Shown here piece by piece: positions 34,430-42,531 of a stretch of DNA of 64,000 nt (position 1 is its first letter; each line of letters opens with the position of its first letter). This stretch comes from ZYF759 sp046297455 (GTDB taxonomy: Bacteria > Pseudomonadota > Alphaproteobacteria > Rhizobiales > Rhizobiaceae), in NCBI GenBank assembly GCA_046297455.1, contig JBKBIT010000004.1:62001-126000 (forward strand), given 5' to 3'. A model generated the notes under the pieces. It searched no databases, was not told where the DNA came from, and worked only from the letters and a program-made list of their open reading frames with translations. A program made the translations under genes and the position numbers.

Positions 34430-34445
34430 TGGCACGGTGCTTGCA
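34430..34445 (+). promoter_or_regulatory. Sigma-54 (RpoN) promoter of the xanthine-riboswitch transporter operon
   Basis: TGGCACG (34430-34436), four bases, then TTGCA (34441-34445) is an exact match to the -24/-12 consensus TGGCACG-N4-TTGCW, with GG and GC correctly 10 bp apart. The predicted start of transcription, about 12 bp after the GC, is near 34456, which is the first base pair of the riboswitch-like element. Sigma-54 dependence usually means nitrogen control. Confidence 0.8.
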
Positions 34446-34456
34446 TCTACATCCCT

Positions 34457-34498
34457 TGAGTAGAAGCGGTCAGGGCCTGAAGCCCGGGACATTGCTCG
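34457..34498 (+). ncRNA. NMT1-motif (xanthine-I) riboswitch, copy 1
   Basis: The element shows stem P1 GAG/CTC (34458-34460 with 34495-34497), a conserved 5' loop strand TAGAAGCGGTCA (34461-34472), hairpin P2 GGGC-CTGAA-GCCC (34473-34485) and the 3' loop strand GGGACATTGCTC (34486-34497). The strands UAGAAGCG and CAUUGCUC are as I recall them for the NMT1 motif, a riboswitch class that binds xanthine and urate and is named for NMT1-type transporter genes. Here it precedes exactly such a transporter. A second copy at 38636-38677 varies in the stems but keeps the loop strands, the pattern expected of a conserved RNA. Confidence 0.8.
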
Positions 34499-34649
34499 GC
34501 AAAGATCAATTTGCTGAACAAAGGCACGCCATGCCTGCTCTCTCGACGCGTTGCTCGACACTCATTCCACTACAACCCGCAATTCAACTGCGGCCGGACA
34601 CGGCCGTTGGGCCGGCGGCGTCCAAACAATCACGACAGGGGAATCCAGA

Positions 34650-35645
34650 ATGCTGAAATCCATAGCCAGAGCCTTCATGTGCAGTGCGTTCTTTGCGGCG
34701 GCCACCCTCTCTGCCGCCAATGCCGCCGACAAGGTTGTCTTCCAGCTCGACTGGCTGCCAGGCGGCGACAAGGCGCCGATCTTCGTTTGCATCCATCAGG
34801 GCTTCTGCGCCGATGCAGGGATCGAGGTGACCATCGAACAGGGGCGCGGCTCCTCCGAGGCCGTGACCAAGCTCGCCACCGGGGTCTCCGATATCGGCAT
34901 CTCGGGCATCGGCGCGCTGATGGCGGCCAAGGCCAACGAGGACGTGCCCGTGACCGCCGTGATGTCGCTATACAACATGGGCCCGCACGCCTTCTACACG
35001 ATTGAGGGCACCATGGAGTCGATCGAGGACGTGATCGGCAAGACGGTTGCAACGTCGCCCTTCACCGAGTCCAATGTCTATCTCCCGCTCGTTTTGAGCG
35101 ACATGGGATTTTCGGAAGACGACATCACGCTGAACAAGGTCGATCCCGGCGCTCTCGGCCCGATGCTGATGACCGGCGCCACCGACGTGATCATCGCCTG
35201 GCTGACCGACGTTACCCGTTACACCAACCAGGCCACCGAAGCCGGCAAGGAACTGGTGATATTCCCGTGGGCCGATGCGGGTCTCGAACTCTATTCGGCG
35301 TCTGTCGTGGCTTCCGACAGGTTTCTGACCGAAAGGCCCGAAGTCGCTGCGCGCTTCCTCGCGGCCTACAAGAAATCGGTCGAATTCGCTCGTGACAATC
35401 ACGAAGCGGCGGCTGAATCCGTGATGGCCAGCGTGCCGGAATTGCAGGCCGAGAATGTCATCGGCTCGCTGCGCGACGCTCTGGTTCTGATCTTCAACGA
35501 GGGCACCGACGAGTTCGGTCTCGGCGCCTTCGAGCCGACACGCCTCGCAGCGACCTGGGAACGCGTTGCCGCCGCCCAGGGGCTCGATCCGTCATCGGTC
35601 GACCCGGAGGCGCTCGTCGACCGCAGCTTCCTGCCGCAGGACTGA
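34650..35645 (+). CDS. NMT1/SsuA-type ABC transporter substrate-binding protein
   Basis: A 331-residue periplasmic binding protein of the NMT1/THI5-like family with a Sec signal peptide (MLKSIARAFM..., cleavage after SAANA, about residue 27). The opening VVFQLDWLPGGDKAPIFVCIHQGFCADAGIEV is characteristic. An in-frame upstream ATG at 34551 would lack signal character, so ATG 34650 (GGGGAA upstream) is used. The gene is preceded by a sigma-54 promoter and a xanthine-type riboswitch, and followed by an amidohydrolase of purine type, so the ligand is probably xanthine, urate or 8-oxoguanine. Confidence 0.92.
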   Translation: MLKSIARAFMCSAFFAAATLSAANAADKVVFQLDWLPGGDKAPIFVCIHQGFCADAGIEVTIEQGRGSSEAVTKLATGVSDIGISGIGALMAAKANEDVPVTAVMSLYNMGPHAFYTIEGTMESIEDVIGKTVATSPFTESNVYLPLVLSDMGFSEDDITLNKVDPGALGPMLMTGATDVIIAWLTDVTRYTNQATEAGKELVIFPWADAGLELYSASVVASDRFLTERPEVAARFLAAYKKSVEFARDNHEAAAESVMASVPELQAENVIGSLRDALVLIFNEGTDEFGLGAFEPTRLAATWERVAAAQGLDPSSVDPEALVDRSFLPQD

Positions 35646-35650
35646 CCGCC

Positions 35651-36427
35651 ATGACCGCCGCGCCAAGTGCAATAGCCTTTACCGATGTCGGGCAGGTGTT
35701 CCGCACGCCATCCGGCGATCTTGAAGCGCTGCGCGGCGTTGACCTGACCATCGGCCGCCACGAGTTCGTGGCGGTCCTTGGCCCGTCCGGCTGCGGCAAA
35801 TCCACCCTGCTTCGCCTCACCTCCGGGCTGATTGGCCCGACAAGCGGCAAGGTGGAAGTCTTCGGTCTCGAGGTCCAGCAGCCGCGCGACGATATCGGCA
35901 TCGTGTTCCAGAAGCCGACCCTGCTTCCCTGGGCGAATGTCGAGGACAATGTCGTTTTCCCGATGCGCCACAAGACGGGCCGCGTCGGCGCACAGGACCG
36001 CGACATGGCCCGGCAACTCATCTCCAAGGTCGGCCTGAAGGGTTTCGAGGCCAAGCTGCCCTCGGAATTGTCGGGCGGCATGCAGCAGCGTGTCGGCATC
36101 GCGCGGGCGCTGTTCATGAACCCGGACATCCTGCTGATGGATGAACCGTTTTCGGCCCTCGACGCGCTGACCCGCGAGGAAATGGGCTTCGAACTCCTGC
36201 GCATCTGGGAAGCCCAGCCCAAGACGGTGATGTTCATTACCCACTCCATCAGCGAGGCGGTGCTGCTTGCAGACCGTGTCCTGGTGATGAGCGAGCGGCC
36301 CGGCCATATCGTGGAGAATCTCGTCATCGATCTCCCCAGGCCGCGCGGCATCGAAACAAGCAACCACAAGGCCATGCATGACCATGTCGCATATCTCCGG
36401 GGTCTCCTCCTCAAGCGCGCGACCTGA
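35651..36427 (+). CDS. ABC transporter ATPase (SsuB/TauB/ThiZ type)
   Basis: A 258-residue single ABC domain with Walker A GPSGCGKST (about residues 45-53), the Q-loop FQKPTLLPW, signature LSGGMQQRVGIARAL, Walker B ILLMDEPFSALD and the switch His in FITHSISEA. It belongs to the nitrate/sulfonate/taurine/NMT1 group and energises the permease that follows. It starts 5 bp after the binding protein gene. Confidence 0.94.
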   Translation: MTAAPSAIAFTDVGQVFRTPSGDLEALRGVDLTIGRHEFVAVLGPSGCGKSTLLRLTSGLIGPTSGKVEVFGLEVQQPRDDIGIVFQKPTLLPWANVEDNVVFPMRHKTGRVGAQDRDMARQLISKVGLKGFEAKLPSELSGGMQQRVGIARALFMNPDILLMDEPFSALDALTREEMGFELLRIWEAQPKTVMFITHSISEAVLLADRVLVMSERPGHIVENLVIDLPRPRGIETSNHKAMHDHVAYLRGLLLKRAT

Positions 36428-37220
36428 ACGGGCCGACCTTCGCGCCATGCTGACAAGCGCCGGCCGCCTGCCGGGTCTGTTGCCGCTGGCGACATTCGTT
36501 CTCCTGCTGATCGTGTGGGAAACATCCTGCCGCGTTCTCGCGATACCCTCCTTCGTGCTCCCGTCTCCGACGCGGATCGTGGGCGGTTTCGGCGCGGTGG
36601 ATGTCAGCCGCTGGTTCGAGCATGTCTGGGCAACCTTCAGGGTCGCGATGATCGGCTATATGCTGTCGATCGTTATCTCCCTGCCGATCGCCATCATGCT
36701 GGCCAGATCGGAATTCCTGTCGCGGGCGCTCTATCCGATACTGGTTGTGATCCAGGCGATGCCGGTGGTCGCCGTTGCGCCGGTGATCATCGTGGCACTC
36801 GGGTCGGGCGACATGCCGCGCATCGTCATCACCTGCCTGATCACCTTCTTCCCGCTGGTCGTCTCCACCACGACCGGGCTTATGTCGACGCCGCCCGAAC
36901 TCGTCGAATTGTCACGAAGTCTGCGCGCGCCCATCAGCCGGGAGATTACCCAGATCCGGCTGCCCTTCGCGGTGCCCTACATCTTCTCGGCGCTGAAGAT
37001 ATCGGTGACGCTTGCCGTCATTGGCGCGGTCGTTTCCGAGTTCGTGGCTGCCGACAAGGGGCTTGGTTACTTCATCCAGTTTTCGACCTCGATGTTCCAG
37101 GTGCAGAACGCCTGGGCCGGATTGATCGTGCTCGTGCTGATGTCGCTTACGCTGTTCCAGATCGTCAGCGCGATCCAGCGCATCTGGTTCCCCTGGAGCC
37201 TCGGCGGGGTGCGCTCATGA
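36378..37220 (+). CDS. ABC transporter permease (SsuC/TauC type)
   Basis: A 280-residue membrane protein with about six helices and the cytoplasmic coupling loop ELVELSRSLRAPISREITQIRLPFAVPYIFSALK (about residues 175-208) typical of BPD_transp_1 permeases. The given start overlaps the ATPase gene by 50 bp; ATG 36447 is an alternative that removes the overlap but lacks a good ribosome site. It ends in an ATGA overlap with the amidohydrolase. Confidence 0.92.
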   Translation: MTMSHISGVSSSSARPERADLRAMLTSAGRLPGLLPLATFVLLLIVWETSCRVLAIPSFVLPSPTRIVGGFGAVDVSRWFEHVWATFRVAMIGYMLSIVISLPIAIMLARSEFLSRALYPILVVIQAMPVVAVAPVIIVALGSGDMPRIVITCLITFFPLVVSTTTGLMSTPPELVELSRSLRAPISREITQIRLPFAVPYIFSALKISVTLAVIGAVVSEFVAADKGLGYFIQFSTSMFQVQNAWAGLIVLVLMSLTLFQIVSAIQRIWFPWSLGGVRS

Positions 37221-38611
37221 CCAGCTTTGTCATCAGGAACGCAGTCGGTATTCTCACCGGCCTGGAGGGAAGTGCGGCCCGCGCATCCGGAGACATCCGC
37301 GTTGCCGATGGAAAGATCGCCGCAATCGGTGAGCTTGCGCCGCAGGCTGGCGAGACGGTGATCGACGCCTCCAACGCAGTGGTCACGCCTGGCCTGGTCA
37401 ATACGCACCATCATCTGTTCCAGAGCGCGCTGAAGGCAGTCCCCGAGGGCATGAACGAAGCGCTGGCCGCCTGGCTGCGCCTGGTACCCTACACCTACTG
37501 GAATCGCATTGACGAGGAAGCACTTCTCGTCTCGGCCACGATCGGCCTCGCTGAACTGGTTCTGTCGGGTGCGACCACGATATCCGACCATCATTATTTC
37601 TATTCCGAGCGCTACGATTACGATCCAGGTGACGTCCTGTTCTCGACCGCCCAGCGCTTCGGTGTCCGTTTCGTGCTGGCGCGTGGCGGAGCAACGAAGG
37701 GCCGCCGCTTCGACGGAGACGATATTGCGCCGGTGCCGGTTGAACCGCTGCAGACGATGATCGACGCGGTCGCCGCCACAGCGCGCCGCTGGCACGATCC
37801 CTCGCCGGATTCCATGCGCCGAGTGGCATTTGCGCCGACAACGCCGACCTTCTCTCTCGATGAACCGGAATTGAGGCAGGTCGTTGCCGAGTCCCGGCGG
37901 ATGGGCCTGCGCCTGCACAGTCATTTGTCGGAGAACATGGACTATGTCACCCACACGCTGACCCACTATGGCAAACGTCCAGTGCAATGGCTGGTCGAAC
38001 ATGACTGGCTGGGGCCGGATGTCTGGTTCGCACATCTGGTGGAATGCGACGATGAGGAAGCGCGGCTTCTGGCCGAAACAGGCACCGCCATGGCGCACTG
38101 CCCACAGGCCAACACGCGGCTCGGTTCGGGCATTGCACCAGCAGCGCTTCTGGATCGTCTCGGCGGCACCGTATCGCTGGCCGTGGATGGTGCTGCGGCT
38201 AACGAGGCTGCCGACATGACCTCTGCGCTCTATGCGGCATTTTCGCTGCAGCGTGCCGTGGGAGGCGCGAGCGCCACCACGGCCGAAACGGTCTTGCGCT
38301 GGGCGACTGCAAACGGCGCCAAGGCGCTCGGCTTCGATACGATCGGCACGATCGAGATAGGCAAACAGGCCGACATCGCCGTCTTCGACCTGAACGCCCC
38401 ACGCTATTTCGGCCAGCACGACCGGCTGATCGGCCCGATCATTTCGGCCGGCTCCGCGCGTGTGCGCCATAGTTTCGTGGCCGGACGGCCATTGGTGCGG
38501 GACTACCGCATACCGTGGCTGGATCTCGACCAGCTGGCCGATGACGCCCGGCGCACGGTCGAACGGCTGTCCAGGAAGCCGGGCAAGGAGGCACTGCGGG
38601 CCACTGGCTAG
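37217..38611 (+). CDS. 8-oxoguanine deaminase-like amidohydrolase (TrzA/AtzA family)
   Basis: A 464-residue metal-dependent hydrolase of the cyclic amidohydrolase superfamily. The HxH metal site is His64/His66 in VNTHHHLFQ, further ligands are in RLHSHLSE and the Asp in SLAVDGAAANE. The NTHHHxxQ segment followed by AVPEG resembles characterised 8-oxoguanine deaminases, which release ammonia and form urate. Isoxanthopterin or other aminopurine deaminase activity is an alternative. It is cotranscribed with the NMT1-type transporter under the sigma-54 promoter and first riboswitch, which agrees with a purine substrate. Confidence 0.8.
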   Translation: MTSFVIRNAVGILTGLEGSAARASGDIRVADGKIAAIGELAPQAGETVIDASNAVVTPGLVNTHHHLFQSALKAVPEGMNEALAAWLRLVPYTYWNRIDEEALLVSATIGLAELVLSGATTISDHHYFYSERYDYDPGDVLFSTAQRFGVRFVLARGGATKGRRFDGDDIAPVPVEPLQTMIDAVAATARRWHDPSPDSMRRVAFAPTTPTFSLDEPELRQVVAESRRMGLRLHSHLSENMDYVTHTLTHYGKRPVQWLVEHDWLGPDVWFAHLVECDDEEARLLAETGTAMAHCPQANTRLGSGIAPAALLDRLGGTVSLAVDGAAANEAADMTSALYAAFSLQRAVGGASATTAETVLRWATANGAKALGFDTIGTIEIGKQADIAVFDLNAPRYFGQHDRLIGPIISAGSARVRHSFVAGRPLVRDYRIPWLDLDQLADDARRTVERLSRKPGKEALRATG

Positions 38612-38635
38612 GGACAGCCCATCCCGACATGCAAC

Positions 38636-38677
38636 GGAGTAGAAGCGGTCAACGCCTTAGGCGCCGGTCATTGCTCC
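38636..38677 (+). ncRNA. NMT1-motif (xanthine-I) riboswitch, copy 2
   Basis: Stem P1 is GGAG/CTCC (38636-38639 with 38674-38677), the 5' strand TAGAAGCGGTCA (38640-38651) is identical to copy 1, the hairpin P2 is CGCC-TTA-GGCG (38653-38663), and the 3' strand CGGTCATTGCTC (38665-38676) keeps CATTGCTC. The P1 and P2 bases differ from copy 1 in a compensatory way. It lies in the 111-bp gap between the amidohydrolase and a 2OG-Fe(II) oxygenase, so it probably tunes that oxygenase. No promoter is evident in this gap, so it is likely transcribed from upstream. Confidence 0.8.
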
Positions 38678-38722
38678 CTTTCTCATCGCGGCCAAGACCG
38701 ACAACTGCAAATGGAGTAAACG

Positions 38723-39724
38723 ATGCAGACTGCAGCAAAACGGACCGACTACACGCTCGCGGAACTGAACAAGGAAGCAACCTTCGGCGGCATGGGCGGC
38801 GTGAAGGAGCGCGAGGTTCCGCAAATCGATCTCAGCGATTTTGTCAACCGTAAGCAGGAGATCGCCGACCAGCTCTGGGAAGCCTCGACGCGGATCGGCT
38901 TCTTCCAATTGATCAATCATGGCATCCCGCAGGAACAGATCGACGAGGCGTTCGAATATTGCGCCCGCTTCTTCGATCTTCCTCACGAGGTAAAGGCCAA
39001 ATACCCGTTGGAGAAGGGAACGAATTCAGGCTGGGAGTACAAGGCCCAGGTGCGTCCTTCGACGGGAACCGCCGACAACAAGGAAAGCTATCAGATCACC
39101 CTCCCGCGCATGGGTCGTCTTTGGCCGACTGGCGAGGAAGTGCCGGGCTTCAAGGCCGTCATGCTGGCATTTGAACGTGCCAACTGGGCGCTGGGGATGA
39201 AGGTCTTGTCCTGCTTCGCTCTCAAGCTGGGTTTCTCGGAGGATTTCTTTACCGACGCCCACGACCCTATGTCGCCTGAATATCAGAGCACGCTGCGTAT
39301 GATCCACTATCTGCCGATGGAAAATGCCAAGCCGGAGGATTTCACCGGCTGGCGCGCCGGCGCCCATACGGATTTCGACTGCCTGACGCTTCTGCATCAG
39401 CGTACCGGCCAGGGTGGACTTCAGCTCTGTCCCGGCAAGGAGGCCGACAGCGGTGAACTGGAGTGGACCGATGTGCCGCCGGCGCCCGGTGTGGTGACCT
39501 GCAATATCGGGGACATGCTGATGCGCTGGAGCGACGATCAGTTGAAGTCGACCCTGCACCGGGTCCGTATGCCGCGCGCTGACGAATATCTGGGGCCGCG
39601 CTACTCGCTGCCGTTCTTCTGCCAGGCCAACAAGGATGCAATCATCGAGGGTCCGGGTGGCAAGTACGATCCGATTACCGCGCACGACTATCTTCAGCAG
39701 CGCATCGCCGCCAATAGCCTGTGA
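38723..39724 (+). CDS. 2-oxoglutarate/Fe(II)-dependent oxygenase controlled by a xanthine-type riboswitch
   Basis: A 333-residue oxygenase of the isopenicillin N synthase-like family. The iron ligands are in GAHTDFD (His-x-Asp) and STLHRVR (His), and the 2OG-binding Arg-x-Ser in RYSLPFF. The DIOX_N part (PQIDLSDF, GFFQLINHGIP) covers residues 33-130. It has an unusual Thr-Asp-Asn-Lys-Glu-Ser-Tyr insertion near residue 118 compared with the other two oxygenases in the window. The ribosome site GGAG is 8 bp upstream. The riboswitch and the deaminase next door suggest a purine-related oxidation, which is inference; no function is established from sequence. Confidence 0.87.
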   Translation: MQTAAKRTDYTLAELNKEATFGGMGGVKEREVPQIDLSDFVNRKQEIADQLWEASTRIGFFQLINHGIPQEQIDEAFEYCARFFDLPHEVKAKYPLEKGTNSGWEYKAQVRPSTGTADNKESYQITLPRMGRLWPTGEEVPGFKAVMLAFERANWALGMKVLSCFALKLGFSEDFFTDAHDPMSPEYQSTLRMIHYLPMENAKPEDFTGWRAGAHTDFDCLTLLHQRTGQGGLQLCPGKEADSGELEWTDVPPAPGVVTCNIGDMLMRWSDDQLKSTLHRVRMPRADEYLGPRYSLPFFCQANKDAIIEGPGGKYDPITAHDYLQQRIAANSL

Positions 39725-39732
39725 TGTGGAAG

Positions 39733-39756
39733 GGCCGTCGCGACAACGCGGCGGCC
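39733..39756. terminator. Bidirectional terminator hairpin
   Basis: A 10-bp stem, GGCCGTCGCG (39733-39742) with CGCGGCGGCC (39747-39756), one G-U wobble and an ACAA loop sit exactly between the convergent oxygenase and alpha/beta hydrolase stops (39724 and 39758). Confidence 0.65.
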
Positions 39757-39757
39757 A

Positions 39758-40510
39758 CTACCCCTTCAGAAAGGGAACCAGCGCTTTGGCCAGCTTTTCC
39801 GGGGCGCTCACTTGCGGCGCGTGGTCCGTATCGAGCGAAATACGCGCCGCACCCGGCACCAGTTCCTGCATCCGCCGCTGCAGTTCGATCGACACCGAAC
39901 GATCCGCCAGGCACTCGACATAGAGCCGCGGCAGCTTGCCAAATCCAGATGCCGTCCATGTCGCGGCAATGTCCCTGCCGCCCTGTGACTGTGGCGTCAG
40001 CCTGGCAGCAGCTGCTATGGCTTCATCCCGGGGAAGACCGCCCAGAAAGATGTCGGCGGCAGCCTCTGGCGGCACCGTGGTGCTGAGCCTGTCGTCCGAC
40101 CAGACGAGATGCGGGCCGATGCCCGCCAACCCGCGCGCGGAGGCGTTTTCGGCCTTCATGAGGTCGGAAAAGCTCATGCCCGAAGGCAGCATCATGCCGG
40201 CGACATAGGCGACGCGGTCGACCTTGCCGCAAAGCACCTCGGCTGCCGCGGTCGCAACCAGCCCACCACCCGAATGGCCTACCAGCGCGAGGGGACCGGG
40301 AATCGCTGCCGCAACTTTGGCGATATGGGCCAAGTAGAGATCGAGCGAGACAGCGTTAAGTGGCGTCTGGTCGCTGCCGTTTCCCGGCAGGTCGATGGCA
40401 ATTGCGTTGATGCCGGCGCTTTCGAGAAAGGGCAGGAGACGTGTCCAGACCCAGCTTCCCTGCCAGGCCCCGTGTATCAGGATGGCCGTTGCCGCCTTAC
40501 GCGGCGACAT
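39758..40510 (-). CDS. Alpha/beta hydrolase
   Basis: A 250-residue soluble hydrolase with the oxyanion segment LIHGAWQGSWVW, the nucleophile elbow GHSGGG (Ser about residue 80) and the catalytic His in TDHAPQVSAPEKLA. The pattern resembles plant-type esterase/hydroxynitrile-lyase-like hydrolases found in bacteria. The start overlaps the oxygenase stop by 14 bp, so the two are probably cotranslated and may act in sequence. The substrate is unknown. Confidence 0.85.
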   Translation of the reverse strand: MSPRKAATAILIHGAWQGSWVWTRLLPFLESAGINAIAIDLPGNGSDQTPLNAVSLDLYLAHIAKVAAAIPGPLALVGHSGGGLVATAAAEVLCGKVDRVAYVAGMMLPSGMSFSDLMKAENASARGLAGIGPHLVWSDDRLSTTVPPEAAADIFLGGLPRDEAIAAAARLTPQSQGGRDIAATWTASGFGKLPRLYVECLADRSVSIELQRRMQELVPGAARISLDTDHAPQVSAPEKLAKALVPFLKG

Positions 40511-41462
40511 AGGTCTTGCTGTACATGGACTGAAGATGCTGCTCGACGGTAATGGGCGGATAGAGCGGCGTTTCCCCGGGGGCCAGGCAGGTGGGAATGC
40601 AGGACACCTCGAAATCGGGATTGCCGGTAAAGAAGAAGGGGATTGAATAGCGCTCCCGGCCGGACGCGTTGATGACCCGGTGAAGCGTTGAGCGGTAGCG
40701 GTCGTTCGTCCAGCGGGCGATCATGTCGCCGAGATTGATGACGAAGGTGCCGGGTATCGGCTGTGCGGCGATCCAGCCTTGCGAGGCGTTGTCGAAGACC
40801 TGCAGCCCGCCGACCTCGTCCTGGAGCAGCAGCGTCAATCCACCGAAATCGGTATGTGCGCCGGCGCCCAATTCGTCCGAACCGGCTTGGGGCGGATGCG
40901 GTGGGTAGTGCAGGAGGCGCAGGATCGCCAGCGGATCGCGGACGAACCCGTCAAAGTGGTTCTCTTCGAGATCAAGCGACAAGGCGAGGCCGCGCATGAG
41001 CCGTTCGGCGAGGTCGAGCATCGCTGCGTGGTAGGCGCGCATGGCCGGCCTGAAGCCCGGCAGGTCCTGGGGCCACTGGTTCGGACCGTGGTTGAACTTG
41101 CGTGCCATGACACGCGGGTCGTCCTCAGGCAGTTCCAGCCCGATATAGTAGCCTTCCTTGAGATCGGGCTTCGCGCCCGCCTGCAGGGTCTGGCCCCCGA
41201 GCGTCTCGTAACCGCGATTGCAGAACGACTTCTCCTTGGCCACCAGCTCCTTCGTCTCCAGTGGCAGGTCGAAGAAGGCACGGGTCTCGGCAAACACCGC
41301 GTCGATCAATCCTGTGGGAATGCCGTGGCCGGCGCAATAGAAGAACCCCTTGTCGAGACAGGCCTGACGAAGTGCCTGGCCCACTGCGCGCCGCTTCTCA
41401 GGATCCGACGACGACAGCCCGGTAACATCGACGACGGGCAGGGTGCTTGTAGCGATTGTCAT
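40497..41462 (-). CDS. 2-oxoglutarate/Fe(II)-dependent oxygenase, isopenicillin N synthase-like
   Basis: A 321-residue oxygenase with the iron site GAHTDFG and TLHRVI and the 2OG Arg in RYSIPFF. Its N-terminal half (PVVDVTGL, GFFYCAGHGIP, NRGYETLG, DLKEGYYIGLELPEDDP) is close to that of the oxygenase in the ureide operon at 22765-23757, so the two are paralogues. It is the first gene of a two-gene leftward operon with an alpha/beta hydrolase. No riboswitch-like sequence was found in front of it. Confidence 0.87.
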   Translation of the reverse strand: MTIATSTLPVVDVTGLSSSDPEKRRAVGQALRQACLDKGFFYCAGHGIPTGLIDAVFAETRAFFDLPLETKELVAKEKSFCNRGYETLGGQTLQAGAKPDLKEGYYIGLELPEDDPRVMARKFNHGPNQWPQDLPGFRPAMRAYHAAMLDLAERLMRGLALSLDLEENHFDGFVRDPLAILRLLHYPPHPPQAGSDELGAGAHTDFGGLTLLLQDEVGGLQVFDNASQGWIAAQPIPGTFVINLGDMIARWTNDRYRSTLHRVINASGRERYSIPFFFTGNPDFEVSCIPTCLAPGETPLYPPITVEQHLQSMYSKTYVAA

Positions 41463-41640
41463 GCAGGGCTCCGGGCATTTGCGGTTTGGCCGCGTCGGAG
41501 CGGCGGACCTTCTTCCCGCAACCCAGCAAAAGCCGTGCCACGCCAGGAGATCGCGTTGCGGGGCGTAAGCACCTCAGCGTAGCCAAACCTGCCTGCGATC
41601 GAGGCGAACACTGCCCAGCGAGACGGCAGAAAGACCGGCC

Positions 41641-42531
41641 TTATGCCGGGGCGCCGACGGCCGCTCGGTAGGCTCTCGCCGTCGCTAGGAAGGCGTCCAC
41701 CACAACTGACCCTTCCTCGCTCGCGAGCGCGAACGCGACTTCATCGAAGGTGCGGCTCATTTCCGCGACCGGCACGCGCCTGACCGCGTCGCTGCGCCCC
41801 GTGCCGTGGTGCCAGATGAAGCCGATGCCGAGATTGTTGGCCACCGCCTCATAGGCCGCCTCGCGCGCGTCCAGCACCAGCAGCGGCGCCGGGGACAGCC
41901 CGGCCTGGGCGAAGGTGCGATCGACGACGCGCTGGGTGGAGGAGCCGCGCGCGCGGAAGATCAGCGGCTGGCTGAGCAGCTGCTCGCAGGACAGCATCCG
42001 TGATGCGGCGAGCGGGTTCGTTTCGTGGACGATCGCCACGACCTGCTGGCTGATGAGGCGTTCCATCCGGAAGCGCCCGTCGGAAGGTATGTCCGGCAGC
42101 ACGCCGACATCCACCTCGCGCGCCAGGACCGACCTGATGATGCGTTCGTGCGAGCCGGTCTCCACCGCGATCGAGACGTTTGGGTGGCGCTTGCGAAAGA
42201 GCGCGATGGCGGCCATGCCCGGCATCGAATTGCCGAGCCCGATGGAGATGCGGCCGTCGCGCAGGCTGGCATGCCGAGTCAGCAGGCGCTCGGCCTCGCG
42301 CTCTTCTTCGGACATGCGTTCGGCGATGTCGCATAATTGGCTACACAATGGCGTTGGGTGCAGAACCCCGTCCCGCCGCTGGAACAGGCGCACCGCATAA
42401 TTGGCCTCCGCCTCCCGCACATGCTGCGAGACCGCTGGTTGCGAGATGCCAAGGAGCCTTGCGGCCGCGGCATAGGAGCCTGTTTGCGCGACGGCGTTGA
42501 TGGCGCGGATGCGCGACAGCGTGAGTGACAT
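41641..42531 (-). CDS. LysR-family regulator, divergent from dipeptide-type ABC operon
   Basis: A 296-residue LysR protein with the HTH in residues 5-60 (NAVAQTGSYAAAARLLGISQPAVSQHVREAE) and an effector domain after residue 90. It ends 178 bp from the oxygenase gene and diverges from the HAD/ABC operon across 188 bp. The N-terminal MSLTLSRIRAINAVAQ resembles LysR regulators linked to aminoethylphosphonate use, but this is a resemblance only. A GCTT-N10-AAGC element at about 42555-42572 could be its site. Confidence 0.88.
   Translation of the reverse strand: MSLTLSRIRAINAVAQTGSYAAAARLLGISQPAVSQHVREAEANYAVRLFQRRDGVLHPTPLCSQLCDIAERMSEEEREAERLLTRHASLRDGRISIGLGNSMPGMAAIALFRKRHPNVSIAVETGSHERIIRSVLAREVDVGVLPDIPSDGRFRMERLISQQVVAIVHETNPLAASRMLSCEQLLSQPLIFRARGSSTQRVVDRTFAQAGLSPAPLLVLDAREAAYEAVANNLGIGFIWHHGTGRSDAVRRVPVAEMSRTFDEVAFALASEEGSVVVDAFLATARAYRAAVGAPA

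Noticed and set aside
36515..37216. N-terminal extension of the amidohydrolase frame, giving a 698-codon protein.
   Set aside because: The extension is an out-of-frame reading of the permease gene; ATG 37217 with an ATGA overlap and a normal amidohydrolase N-terminus is far better.
41463..41640. A search for a third riboswitch copy before the oxygenase at 40497-41462.
   Set aside because: Neither loop strand of the NMT1 motif occurs on either strand in this gap.
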